Shown in pieces: positions 11,197 to 23,763 of a stretch of 64,000 nt of DNA. This stretch comes from Plasmodium relictum (taxonomy: Eukaryota > Apicomplexa > Aconoidasida > Haemosporida > Plasmodiidae). The stretch lies in the NCBI RefSeq assembly GCF_900005765.1, contig NC_041692.1, positions 496,001-560,000 on the forward strand. The letters are read 5' to 3'. The position numbers were made by a program, and so were the translations under genes. The notes beneath the pieces are model-generated. The model was given only the letters and a program-made list of their open reading frames with translations. It had not been told where the DNA came from and did no database searches. Numbering within the stretch: position 1 is the first letter of the stretch; every line of letters begins with the position of its first letter.

Positions 11197-12441
11197 TTAC
11201 TTAATGTTCTCTTTTTGTTCCTTTTTTGCATTGATTAATCTTAAGTATCTTCTTTTATAGGATATTTCATCATTAATGTATTTTTTTTTTTTTTTTTCAT
11301 TTTCAATTGCATAACAATTTTTTCTCTTTTCAATTCTTTTAATATTAGTGTTAAGACTTTCCATATGTTTTTTAATATCATACCAATTTTTATCACCAAG
11401 TATAGATACTAAAATTTGTAATTGTATATCTTCTAAAACATTAAAAGCTATTCTTTCTAATTTTATGTTTTCTTTTGTTTCATATAATTTATTTATTTTA
11501 ATATATTCTTCGAAACAACTTAAAGGGCTTCTATTTGTGTTTAATTCTCTTGCTATACATTTCCATTCCTTCCTTTTGTATTTTTTACTTAAAAATAATA
11601 ATTTTTTTATTTCTTCTTCTGTCCATTTTTTCTTTTCATCTTCAAAGCATCCATGATATAACCACATTTTTTGACACTCCCTCGAGTTTTGTGAATTATT
11701 CAAATTTTCAGAAACCTCTTCCCAAAATTTTAGAGCAAAACTAGTAAAGTTTTCTATTGGTACATTTTGGCTTGAAGTTTTATTATTTTCATTTAGTATT
11801 TCTTCTTTTCGATTCTTTACACTATCTGAATTATTTAATTCTGAATTTTCTCCACATATATCACTTATTTTTACTTTACTTGATTTTTCATGTCCCTCTG
11901 TTATTTTTTTTTTTCTATGAGTCTGTTCATCAAAATATAATTTTAACTTACTTAAAATACTTTTAGGATCACTTTTTGCTATTTCTTTTTGTTTTTGTTC
12001 TTTTAATTCATATGGTAAATCAGGATCTATTAGATAGTGAGTTGCATACCTTTTGGAAATTTTCTCTACAGTTTTAAATAGCATATCAATATCTTTTTTA
12101 GTCCAAGGATTTTTTTTATATTCATATTTTTTTCGATAGTTTAAAAATTTTGACTGAAAATGAAGTGTTTTTAATGCATCTTCATTAGATGGAACAAAGC
12201 CATTTTTTTTATCAAAAAACAAAGACATATGCATTCTATCTTCTGTTTTCATCCAATTTATTCTAGTAGGTTTTTTACTTGATAATATTTTTATTTCATT
12301 ATATTTATTATTTATATAATCATTTAATTTATCTATATTTCCATTAATTAATTTTATCATTTTTTCTATGAATGATAAATAATTATGCAACTTCTCTTCT
12401 AAACTAGACAAATTTTTATATTCAATATTTTCTATATTCAT
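11197..12441 (-). CDS. MYB1: Myb-like DNA-binding transcription factor (Myb1)
   Basis: Single-exon protein of 414 residues, the length recalled for P. falciparum Myb1. Three SANT/Myb-type helix units are visible. One lies at about residues 110-145 (NPWTKKDIDMLFKTVEKISK). The second and best is at about 270-320 (KKWTEEEIKKLLFLSKKYKR, then EWKCIARELNTNRSPLSC). A degenerate one follows at about 330-365 (LEDIQLQILVSILGDKNWYD). The Trp spacing and the RSPLSC recognition helix fit a DNA-binding R2R3-type repeat. The N-terminus is a predicted coiled region and the middle holds a Ser/Asn/Glu-rich linker. The start ATG at 12439-12441 is the first Met of the frame. Expected role: nuclear regulator of blood-stage gene expression, from the P. 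falciparum literature. Confidence 0.8.
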   Translation of the reverse strand: MNIENIEYKNLSSLEEKLHNYLSFIEKMIKLINGNIDKLNDYINNKYNEIKILSSKKPTRINWMKTEDRMHMSLFFDKKNGFVPSNEDALKTLHFQSKFLNYRKKYEYKKNPWTKKDIDMLFKTVEKISKRYATHYLIDPDLPYELKEQKQKEIAKSDPKSILSKLKLYFDEQTHRKKKITEGHEKSSKVKISDICGENSELNNSDSVKNRKEEILNENNKTSSQNVPIENFTSFALKFWEEVSENLNNSQNSRECQKMWLYHGCFEDEKKKWTEEEIKKLLFLSKKYKRKEWKCIARELNTNRSPLSCFEEYIKINKLYETKENIKLERIAFNVLEDIQLQILVSILGDKNWYDIKKHMESLNTNIKRIEKRKNCYAIENEKKKKKYINDEISYKRRYLRLINAKKEQKENIK

Positions 12442-14469
12442 TGTTCTACATATATATATTCATTTAAAAAAAAAATAAAAAAAAATGTATTAATAGGGTA
12501 ATACATAAAAATAAACTTTTTACACTTTTTTTTTTATGTTAATAAAACAAAAAAAAAATTTAAATAAATATAATAATTTTTCACTCTTGAAGTTTTTATT
12601 CTTTGAGAAAATAATTAAAAAAAACAAAAAAATAAAAAAAATAAAGTTAATAAAATATTAATTATATAAAGATTTTTAAATAAGTAACATATTATCTTTT
12701 TTTATATAATTTATGCTTGTTTATGTTTTTTAAATATACACATACACATATATTTTTTTTTTCTCTGGTTACAAAATTAAAATAAAAAAGTAGCAAAATA
12801 AAATAAAGTGTAACAATTCAAAGTTTTATAAATTTAACATTAAAAATATATATATGTTTATATATAATTTTTACTAAAAAGGAATTCAATATGAAAGAAA
12901 ATATATATTATTAATCTTTTATTACTTCAACTTTTTAATTCGTTTTTGCCTTTTTTTAATATATTCCTAGTTGAATTTATTTTTATTCTTAATAAAATAT
13001 TATTTTATTATTTTTTTTTTTTAAATAATTTTTTTCTAATTTAAAAATTTTTTTATTAAAACATATATTTTTATAAATTAATTTTTGTTTATGTTTTTTA
13101 TTTCTTATAATTATTATAGAATTATGTCCTTTTTTAATTTTAAAATTTTATGTTGCCAGAATATTCTATATCACTTTGAATTATACTGAATATTTATAAA
13201 AAAAAATTTTATTTATTCATTTTTGAGTTTTTTTTTTTTTTTTTTGAAATGTAATTCATTAATTCTATATTTCTAAAATAAAACTTTAAATGAGAATTTA
13301 TAACAAATGATTTATATTTTTACGTAAAACGAATTTTCTCTATATGAAAATAAAAAAGTAAAATGAAGATAACTAGAAATTCAAAAAAAAAATGGTTAAT
13401 ATATATGATAAAATGATTTAGAAAAAAAATACATACATATAAATATATTTTGTATATAGATATGTATGAATAGAAGAAATCTTTGTCTTTATATATAATA
13501 ATAAAAATTCAATTAAAACAAAATTTTGGAAGTTCTCTCAATTTTTTTTTTTTTTTTTTTTGTATACTATTTTAATCAGGTGTTTAAATTTTATGAAAAA
13601 AATATATTTTTTTTTTTTTTCATATTTCATCTTTATATTATTTTTTATTATTTCATTTTAAGAAAAATATAATTATTTACTTTTTTTTTTAAACATAAAA
13701 GAAAAAATATATATATATATTATGAAGTTCATATAATATTATGTATTAAAACAGTTGTGCTCAATGTTATTGTTATAAAAAAAATTATCTAAAAAAATTA
13801 AAGGAAAAATTTTAAGATGAAATTTCATTAGTATATTATATCATTTTTATTGTATTTTTGAATCCATTTATTCATTTAAATATATATATAAGAAAAAAAA
13901 AAATAGAAACAAAAAAAAAAAAATTAAATAAATAAAATGAAATAAGGAAAAATATAAAATAAAACAAACAAAAAAAAAAAAAAATAAAAATAAAATGTTA
14001 ATATAAATAAAAGTAAAATAGGTTAACTTTAAAGCAGAATGCATATATAAGTGTAGTTATTACAAGTAATAAAATATTTTATATTCTTAAGTATATGAAA
14101 AGAGAAACACTCATAGAAATAGAATTAAAAATATAATTTTTTTTTAAATTGTAATTTTATGAATGAAATAAAAAGAAAAAAATAAAGATTCATAATTTAT
14201 AATTAAAGAAAATATTATAATAAAGAGAAAAAAAAATTCCATACAAAGAAAGAAAATATATATGTATTGTTAAAATTTTATTATCTATAAAATATTAAAT
14301 AAGTCCTTTTAAAATTAATAAATAAAAGAATAAAAACAAAAGCATTAATAAACTAATAAAATTTATTTTTGAAATATATATATATATACAGAAATACTTG
14401 TTCTAATATAAAAGCATTTTTATATAATTTTTAAAAAATATTTTTAATAATAAAGAAAAAGTTAAAAAA
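12442..14469. other. Divergent intergenic region (MYB1 / exportin), 2.0 kb
   Basis: A/T homopolymers with no coding frame. Should contain both promoters. Confidence 0.6.
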
Positions 14470-17400
14470 ATGGATGAATTAGAGGTAGCTATATTATGCT
14501 TGTATGGAAATCAAAATTCAAGTATCAGCAAAAATGAAGCACAAAAATACTGTGAGAATTTTCAAAGTAATATAGATTGCTGGAAGTATTGTATTAGCAA
14601 ATTTTTGACAACAGATAAATTAGAAGTAAAATTTTTTTGTATTCATGTAATTAATGAAAAATTGCAAAATTTAAAATTAGAAGACTTGTTAGTAATAAAA
14701 AGCTCTTTATTTACTTATTTAGAAAAGAAGTATGTAACTGCAAATGAAGATTCATGTGTAGTAAATAAAATTCTTCAATTATACCTATCATTAATAGAGG
14801 TATTATATCCAAATAATATGAATGACGCTTTTAAATTTCTTATTAACTTAATTATGTTAAGTAACGATATAAATATAAAAACTATTTATATAAATTTCTT
14901 CGTGAAATTAATGAATATGCTAGATATAGAATATATAGATAATGTGTATACTAAAAAAAGTGTACAAACGATAACAAATTTAAAAGAAGCAATTAAAGAA
15001 AATGATTTGCCGCTAATTGTTGAATGCTTTTATTTTATTATGAATTTAAATATTGAAGAGCTTAGTGCCTTAAGCATTTTCACTTTATCTAAGTATGTAT
15101 CTTGGATAGATATAAACTATGTAGCTAATGATAAAATTTTAACTTTTATTTATCAATGTTTAAATTCTCTAAATTCTATTAGCGAAGCTAGTTATTGTTT
15201 TTTAACAGCTTTAATTCGAAAAGGAATGAATCCACTTAATAAAATACAATTTATTGAAAATATAAATATTATATGTGTTATCGAAAATTCTCCAAAAATT
15301 GTTGATGTATCTTTTGATATAAACAAAAAAATTATGATAAAAAAAGGAGAATTGATTAATCATATATGCTTGGAATTAGTTGAGTCTATTTATGAAATAA
15401 ACAAATTAAAAGATTATAATATAAATATGTTAAAATATAATGAAGTGTGTACTAAAGCTACTAATTTCTTATTTTTAATTTTACCGCATGCATTAGATGT
15501 ATTTGCCATTGATAATTTTTATGTAGCTAGTACAGTAGAAAAATTTTTTAGTTTATTTTTTACCAAGTTTAAGAGTATTGTAGATGCTACATCTATAATT
15601 TCTTCTGATTATGAGAAAACAAATAATGAAAATATAAAAACGAACTCATATAAAATACCTATAAGTAAATTAAATGTTTTTATTAACACACTAGTTTGCA
15701 CAACTGTTAGCAAATTTGAATATCCATCTTATATTCAGGAAGATTATGATGAAGAAGATGAGGAATTTATTGCTTTTTTTAATTTTAGAGAAAATATTGA
15801 AAAATTATATCAGCGTTTAATACTATTTGATAAATTAAAAGCAATTGAAATCATTAAAAATGCAATAATTTATTTAAATGAAAATTTTGATAATTTAAAA
15901 TGGAATAGTATTGAATCCAAATTATATGCTTTTTATATAACAACCTCTATTTATAGTGAATATAAACCTGGTAATAATATTTCAAGCAATAATAATAATA
16001 AGGATAATATAAGTAATTCTAATTCAATTTTGAAACTAAATAAAGAAGTTAATGAATCAATAGATTATAACAATTTACTTTTTGATTGTTTAATAGAATT
16101 ACTGAAAAATAGAAAAATTTTAAATTGTACTAATGATCTTATTAATATAAATTTAATGGAAATATTTCATAGGTTAAATTTGTTTTTTATTAAAAATCCA
16201 GATTACGTGGAATATTCTCTACATGTTTTTATTACAAATGGTATTAGAAGTAATAAAAATAAAACAGTCAAGAAGTCATTACATATTTTTAAAAAATTTT
16301 TAAAAACAAATTCATATGTTATATCTAACTATATCAAAGATATACTACAATTGTTAGAATCATATCTAGACATTCCATGTATGTATCAAAAGTTTGAAAA
16401 AAATAATATATTAGAAAATACGACCCTAGATGAAAATACGATAAAAGATATTTACAGTTTCATTTATTATGGAAAAAATTATACATATGAAGATCAAATA
16501 GATATTTATGAAATTGTGGGGTTACTATTGTTGCATTATGATTTTACAAAAGTAAAAAGAATAATGAAAAATGATTCGCCACATCAAAATAGAAATTTCA
16601 ATAACATAACTGTCAATAACAATAATAATAATATGAATAATAACATAAATGATGAAAATGAAAAAATAAGTGAAGAGTTCATTTCTAATTATAAAGATAG
16701 AATTCTTTATTTTAGAGGGATATTAAATAAATTATTAGAAAACTTGTCTTCTATTAAAAATTTATATTTAAATTCATCAAAAACTCAACATGCTAATATA
16801 TGTTTAAGTTTTACATGTAGTGTAATTATTAAATGCATAGGTGCATTATGTAAAAATGTAAATATAAACATCACGGATGTTTTATTGAATGATTTAGACA
16901 ATACATTAGGTATTATAATTAGTGAATCATTAGAGCTATTTTATAATAATTATATAGTGAGGGATTCTGTTCTTTTTACTTATAGAATTCTTTCATATCT
17001 ATTTAAGGATCTATCACTTAATTATACTATTAAAATATTACCATATTTTTATAACATATCATACAACATGATAATGAATAAAATGCAAAGAAGTACAAAC
17101 AGACAAAGCAATACTTCTATTTCTTTTAATATGATTATGAATACTCCTACTTCATATCAAATGGCATCCTCATCGACAGATGATATCGCAAAAAATTCTA
17201 GTATACACCAAGAAGAATTAAAATATTTATTTAATGAGTTAAATGAATTAAGTATATTAGTTTGCCATCTTATATCAACTCATAAAGAAAAATCAATTGA
17301 TACATTTGTTAATCCATATATATATAATATTACTCAAATTCATATAAATGTGTGGAAATGTATGAATGTACAATCTCATGAAATGCAAAGAGAACAAAAT

Positions 17401-18309
17401 TCAGTACTATCTCCATTATTATTAATATTATATAACATATCTTTAAATATTCCCTCTGCTTTTCACAATTTAATATCTTTTGAAAACATTGCATCGAATC
17501 ATAAACAATTTTGTGAAATATTTTCTAATGATGAGATAATAAAAAATAAAATTTCAAATGCTATTACAAGTATTTTAGTTATTTCTTTAAATTATAATAA
17601 CACCAATGATTTTAATATTTGTTTATATTCTGCTCAAACCTTTTCCAATATGTTGAACAATGCTACATGCATGAATAATCCAAACGAGGTAATTAAAAAC
17701 CTTTATATATATATATATATATATATATTATTACTATTGCACAATTATGAAATCTTGTAAATAATTTGACAATTTTATTAAAAAAAAAATACTTTATTTC
17801 ATTTTGTATATTTTTCAGATACTAAGTAAATATCCTATAATGCAAATTATTGACACATTATGTATAACTTTGAAGTCTCTTGATTATTCAGATCCCAAAA
17901 ATAAAAGGGTTGGCATATTTTTCCAAATATTCATATATATATATATTTGTATATAATAACATATTTATTTTTCTATTTTTTAGATAATTCAAGAAGTTTT
18001 AAGCATTTTTAGATTATTTTGTGGGTTTAAAGTAAGTGCAAATTGTTTACCTGATAAAGTAATAGAAAATTCTCAAATTTGTTTGCAGAATTCTCTTTTA
18101 TCTGTTTTTAAAAATAACCCAAATGATATTGCAATTTTGCTTCAAGTAAGATAAATATTACACTTTTATATATTTTTTTCTTTTTTTTTCTCTCCTATAT
18201 ATATATATATATATATATTCTTTTAAAAAAATTTTAATTTTATTTTTAGGCTATTAATTCAAACAATCAACAACAATTTAGACAAATTTTATCAAATTTA
18301 GTTGCATAA
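14470..18309 (+). CDS. XPOT: Exportin-T (tRNA exportin), 4 exons
   Basis: join(14470..17688, 17819..17908, 17984..18145, 18250..18309), 1176 residues, all junctions in phase 0. This is a karyopherin-beta superfamily protein, long and all-helical, with no low-GC insert beyond short Asn runs at about 505 and 720. The N-terminus (DELEVAILCLYG, then KFFCIHVINEKLQNL, then LKLEDLLVIKSSLFTYLEKK) fits the exportin-T N-terminal and Xpo1/importin-N region. The expected role is Ran-GTP-dependent export of mature tRNA from the nucleus. The final exons encode KYPIMQIIDTLCITLKSLDY and the end FRQILSNLVA. Intron 1 (17689-17818) is open in frame through a (TA)n run, so an unspliced model would wrongly end at 17760 with a YIYIYIY tail. 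The closest alternative is another exportin-like karyopherin. Confidence 0.78.
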
Positions 18310-18535
18310 TAAAAAAAAAAAATTTCAAGTTACCTATTCATTTATAAAATTTTTTTTTTTTAAACTTAACAAAAACTTATGAAAATTTAAAAAAAAAAAA
18401 AATAAAAAAATAAAAAAAATAAAAAAAATAAAAACTAATTTGTGTAAATTTTCACAGTTTGATAAAATATTAAAAAAAATATTAAAAAAATTATAAAATA
18501 TTATCTTTTTTTTTTTTTTTTTATTATCCCATTTT

Positions 18536-19963
18536 TTAATTATGTAATGAAGAAAAATATGAATTACTTAAAATTTCTTCAATTTTTAATCTTTCGCTTG
18601 GGGCCCTTAAGAAAAATTCATTTAAAAAATTTAGTAATATATATGGACACTAAAAAGAAGTTTTTACATCTATATTATAATATAAAATGAAATAAAACTA
18701 TTAAGATATCAATAACCATTTTAAAAGTCCATCTATTATATTAATTAATTCTTTTTCGCTGAAGATATAAAATTTAATAATTTAAAGATTTATAAGATAC
18801 AGATAAAAAGTTATTAAAATTGTTTAAACTTCATTTGATGAAACAGCAAAAAATATATAAAAAAAAAGTAATGAATCAGTAATTTTTTTATTAATATTCA
18901 AGATATGAACTTAATAAAAAAAAAGGTAATATAGTTTTTACACATAGAAAGCGTTTATCATAATTTTTTTATTTTTAACTTTTCTTCTAAAGAATGTCCT
19001 AGGATACTGCTCCATGATAAGGGAAGAATATTTAGCTCACATAATTCCTTTATTAAAAAATTCTTTAAGTAAAAAAAAAGAAAAAAAAAAGTTTATTCCT
19101 TTTTTATTATAAGTTTTATTTAGTGGTTATTACATTTTTTTTACTAGTATAATTTTTTATATTTTCATAGAAACTCCTTAAAAAAAAAAAAAAATTAAAA
19201 TTTTTTTTATATTTCTTATTTTTTTTAATTTCTTTTAAATTTATTATTTACATTTTCGGGGATCCTAACACTTCAATTATATTTATTATTTGAGAGCATT
19301 CTTCTGAAAATCTTTTAAAAATAATAACATATTATAATTTAAAAAAAAAAAAAATAAATAATAAATAATAATAATAATTAAAAAAAATAAAAAAATAAAA
19401 TAAAATAATTTAGTTTAATATAAGAATTTTTTTTTTTTTAATTTCTAACTGATCTTTTTTAAATTTTCCAGGAAATAAAGGACACAGATTTATTAATTCA
19501 AAAATTATGCATCCCAATGCTAAAAAATTAAAAATTAATATTTATCGAAAAATAGAAAAAAAAAGCTGATTAGTAGTAGGAATTTAATAAAAAAAAAATT
19601 ACTAACACCATAAATCTACTTCTGTCTAAAAAAAAAAAAAAACAATAATAATAAAAAAAAAAATATTTAATATAAAATAAAAAAAAATAAAAAATTTAAT
19701 ATAACCGTATAGTACATTGAACCACATAATAATTCTGGTGCTCTATACCATCTTGAACAAATATAAGGGATAGAAATAATATTCTTATGAACTTTTTTTG
19801 CTGATCCTTTAAAAAATATATAAAAAATAAATAAATTATTTTCATAAAGGATTAAAAAAAAAAGAAGACAACAATTTCAAACTAAAAAATATATATTTTA
19901 CCTAAATCACATATTTCTACTTTAATATTAGAAGAATCTAAATCAATCTTTAAAGAAATATAC

Positions 19964-19996
<33 letters not shown>

Positions 19997-20790
19997 ATAT
20001 TTTTTTTTTATTTACTAATATATTATCTGGTTTTAAATCTCTATGAGCAAAGTTATATTTATGTAAATGTTTTAACCCTAAACATATTTGACTGAAAATT
20101 TTTCAATATAACTATATATTTTCTTTATATATATATACATACATATATATATATTTTAATTAATTACTAAATAATGGTTTTTAAATCGGATGGTGAAATT
20201 CTAGTAGATCTAATAAATAGGAACAAAAAAAAATTCATTTTCTTAAAAATTAAGAATTTTGTATCTTTAAAAAGTATAACAAAATTATATGCATTACTTC
20301 TTATTCTAAAATAATTTATTAATTATTGAAAAAGTTTTAATGCATTTATTTTTACTTATTTTCTCTTTTTTCTTGTTTTTTCAATCTAATATATTTTCCC
20401 AAACTATAGGTCATATACTTAAACACTATATTTTGAATTCTAAATCCCTTTTTAGTAGTTGTATAAAAAATAGACTTTATATTTACTATATTTTTGCTAG
20501 AATTCATTTTTTTTAATAAATCAACTTCTCTTGAAACCTTATTTCTCCTTTTTTTTTTTTTTTTATTAAAGCATATAATAATAAAAAAAATTAATTCTAT
20601 ATATTTAATTATAATTTAAAATTTTTTTAATTTATTGTTATTATAACCATTTGGGAGATCTTTTTATTGCCACTGCTTCTTGTGTACAAAGATCAACAGC
20701 TGAGTAAACTTTACCAAAAGTTCCTTTTCCAATTAATTTAATTAATTTATATCGAGGATTTTCTTTTTTAATGCTCTTTATTTTATTCAT
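18536..20790 (-). CDS. GSK3-like CMGC protein kinase, 13 exons
   Basis: complement(join(18536..18605, 18717..18758, 18980..19062, 19134..19176, 19252..19311, 19450..19519, 19607..19625, 19706..19806, 19902..19947, 20016..20091, 20168..20209, 20356..20547, 20648..20790)), 328 residues, in phase throughout. The kinase fold is complete: Gly loop GKGTFGKVYS, VAIK lysine, alpha-C Glu in SREVDLLKK, catalytic loop AHRDLKPDNIL and DLG in place of DFG (CDLGSAKKVHK). The activation segment is SIPYICSRWYRAPELLCG, then DLWSLGCIIFELINLCPLFPG, and the end is KWAPSERLKIEEILSNSYF. DxGSAK, SYICSR-x-YRAPEL and the APxxRL end place it near GSK3, and P. falciparum has a GSK3-like kinase in this block. The Tyr of the activation loop, autophosphorylated in GSK3, is present. 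Exon 7 is only 19 bp. The exon-2 acceptor is preceded by an A run rather than a T run. Confidence 0.85.
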
Positions 20791-23763
20791 TTTACATAAA
20801 ATTTTATTATTATTCTTTTTTTTATAGTTAAGATATATTTCTTATATAAAACAAAAAAAAGAGCAAACTGTTTGTAATAGTACTAAAATTTTTAAAGATT
20901 TAAAATAAAAAATATTTCCTATTTTTAAATAAATAGAATGAAATATATTCTGCATATTATATTTTTTAAAATAAGAATAGACAAGAGAACAAAAAAAAAA
21001 AAAAAAAACGAAAATAACTAGTAACATTACAAAAAAAAAGTTAATAGTTTTTTTTAAGTTCATATAGAGTTTATATTTAGAAATTTAAAAAAAAAAATAT
21101 ATTTAAAGATATGAAAGAAAATATGAAAAGATAAAATAAAAAAGTAGAAAATTTCATGTATGTACATATATACTTTTAATTTTTTTATATATTTCATTTT
21201 TTTTTTTTTTTTTGAATCAACATTCTAAAATTCTAATTTATAAACTTTATAAATATATATTTTATTATTTCATTTTAATATTTTTTTTATGAATACAAGT
21301 GTATGCTTATATTTATTTTTATTTGGCTTATTAGTTTTTATTAAATTATAGTATATAATTAATATATACTTCCACTTATTTTATTTTTTTCTAAGTTTCT
21401 TTTAAATAAAAATACACTACCAAGCAAAATAAAAAAAAAAAAAAAAATTTGAAAATTTAAGATTATCAATAATACATTCAAAATTTTTTTAGTTTTATTT
21501 TAATAGTATATTTTTAATAATAATTGAAAAAAAAAATTTTAAGTATTTTATTTTCAATATATATAATTTGCATAATATAAATTTCTTGATTATATCTTTC
21601 AGTTATATATACTTATTTTTATACAATTAAAAAATATATACTTTAAAATTAATGTTAATATATATATGTATATAGAATAATGAATAATTCGCTTGTAAAA
21701 TTTAATCATATATATGATGTAACTATTTTACTGAATCTTATCTTTCTAATTTATTATAAATAATAACATATTGATTTTTTTTAAATTCTGTAAGAAATTT
21801 ATGTATAAAGTAAAAATATATATAAATTATCATTTTGCACATTTATATTTTCTTTTAATTTGCTATATAGGAAGTATAACTATTATTATCATTTTAATTT
21901 AATAATTTTCATAAACTTCATTTTATCGGTAAAATATTAAAAAATTAAAAAGTAAAACAAACTATTACACGCATTATTAGACATCTTAAGTAACCTAAAT
22001 TGTGTAATATTTTCTATACAATACAATATATATATAAATACATATTTTAAAAAAGTTTCAATTTATAATTGTTTCATTAATTTTTCACTATAATTGTATG
22101 CATATATAATTATATAAAATCCGTCTTATTTTCTTTAAATTAATAATACTATTTAGTATGTTCATTTTATATCATATATTTTATTTTTATTTTTCTTAAA
22201 TGTTTATACATACTTCTAAATTAAGAATAAAAATTGTAATTTTTAAAAACGTTTAACTTAAAATTATTATTTTTTTTTTTTTTAATAATGCTTCAAAACG
22301 GATAAAAAAAAAATTATAATAAAATAAAAGTATTCTTTTTTATTTTCATTTTCATTTTTACATTTTATTTCATTTTTTTTTTTTTTACTCTTTTAAAAAC
22401 TTTAGAATAGTAGTATACAAAAGTAAAAGATATAATTTGGAAAAAAATTATAATTCGTTGGAATTTTCTGTTCCATAATTTTATTCTATTATTATAGTAG
22501 TACGTTTTTTAAAAATAAAATATATACATATTACTTAACATTCATTTTTATTATTTTTTTTATTATGCACAATTAAATAAAAAATTGAAAACTTTTGTTT
22601 GTAATAATAATTTTTTTTTTTTGTAAAATTTATATAGATTCACATAAGAGATATTACAAAAATAATATATATATATATATATAAATGTGTAAAAAAAAAA
22701 TAAATTTTATAAAATTTTTATGTTTTTTCTTTTTTTTTCTTTTTTTATTATTATATAATTATTTTTGATTTTATGGTATTTTGTGCTTTTTTTTTTTATA
22801 TTATTTTTATTTTATGTACTTGTCACATTAAGGTTTATACCTCTTGTAATCTTAAGTACGTTTTTTTTATTATTTTTTCTCAATATAAAAGAAAAAATTA
22901 ATAACAAATAAACATATAATAATAGTTCATAATTACTTCATATAATAATAAAAAAAAAAAATTTTGCTTTTAAATAAAAAGATTAGATTATTATAAATTT
23001 TAAGAAAAACAGAAAAAAGAAATTTTTTCTTTTTTAAATCTTTTACTTCACACAATATAAAAAAAAATTAAAGAGTCAAAACTTTTGAAAAATACTTTTT
23101 TTTTGATTTTTTGGTTTTTGTTTTTTGTTTTTTGTTTTTTGTTTTTTGTTTTTTGTTTTTTCATTTCATATATTTTGTTAGAGAAAAAAAATAAAATTAA
23201 AGAATATAAATTGAAATAAATTGGTATTATGTCTATCTTATTTCTTTTTCGTATATATATATATTTTATATATGAATTTAGAAAAAAACACTGAAAGAAG
23301 TAATTTGAGTTTTGTATAAATTCGAATTGCTATGTATGTTTTTGTATAATTTATTATATATATATATTTATATCTATTGAACTTTAGGTATGAATATAAG
23401 TTTAGTAAAGTAAAAAATAGCTCATTTATTGAGAGAACAATAATTATATATATAGGTATGCTAATTTTTAAAAATAACAAAAAAAAAAAAAAAAAGTAAT
23501 TAAAATAATCAAATTTTAATTAATTAGAATGTGTAATATTATTTTTTTTTTTTATTTTACTTTACCTTATTTTACATTTTTTTTTTAAAAAAACAAACTA
23601 AAAAATTATTAAAAATATGGAAAATTTTGTAAATATAACAAAAATATAAATATATATTTATATATATATATATATATATGCATTCTTATGTATGATCTTT
23701 ATATAATTTTAAGGAACTTTTTCAATATTTTTCATAGTAGTTTTTTTATTTAATTCTTTTAAA
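20791..23763. other. Divergent intergenic region (kinase / inositol kinase), 3.0 kb
   Basis: Gene-free A/T-rich DNA. The open frames at 20842-21063 and 23238-23480 on the minus strand are hydrophobic translations of T runs. The GTTTTTT repeat below lies near the right end. Confidence 0.6.
23120..23161. repeat. (GTTTTTT)6 heptamer tandem repeat
   Basis: Six perfect 7-bp units, preceded by a shorter GTTTTT unit at 23114. All Gs are on the plus strand. The array lies about 600 bp upstream of the inositol kinase start. Confidence 0.9.

Noticed and set aside
18606-18758. Apparent frame break at the last junction of the GSK3-like kinase
   Set aside because: Using the acceptor at 18650 (TTTTTAG before TGTCC) breaks phase. 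The acceptor at 18606-18608 (TTCTTAAG before GGCCCC) restores KWAPSERL in frame, so no frameshift exists.
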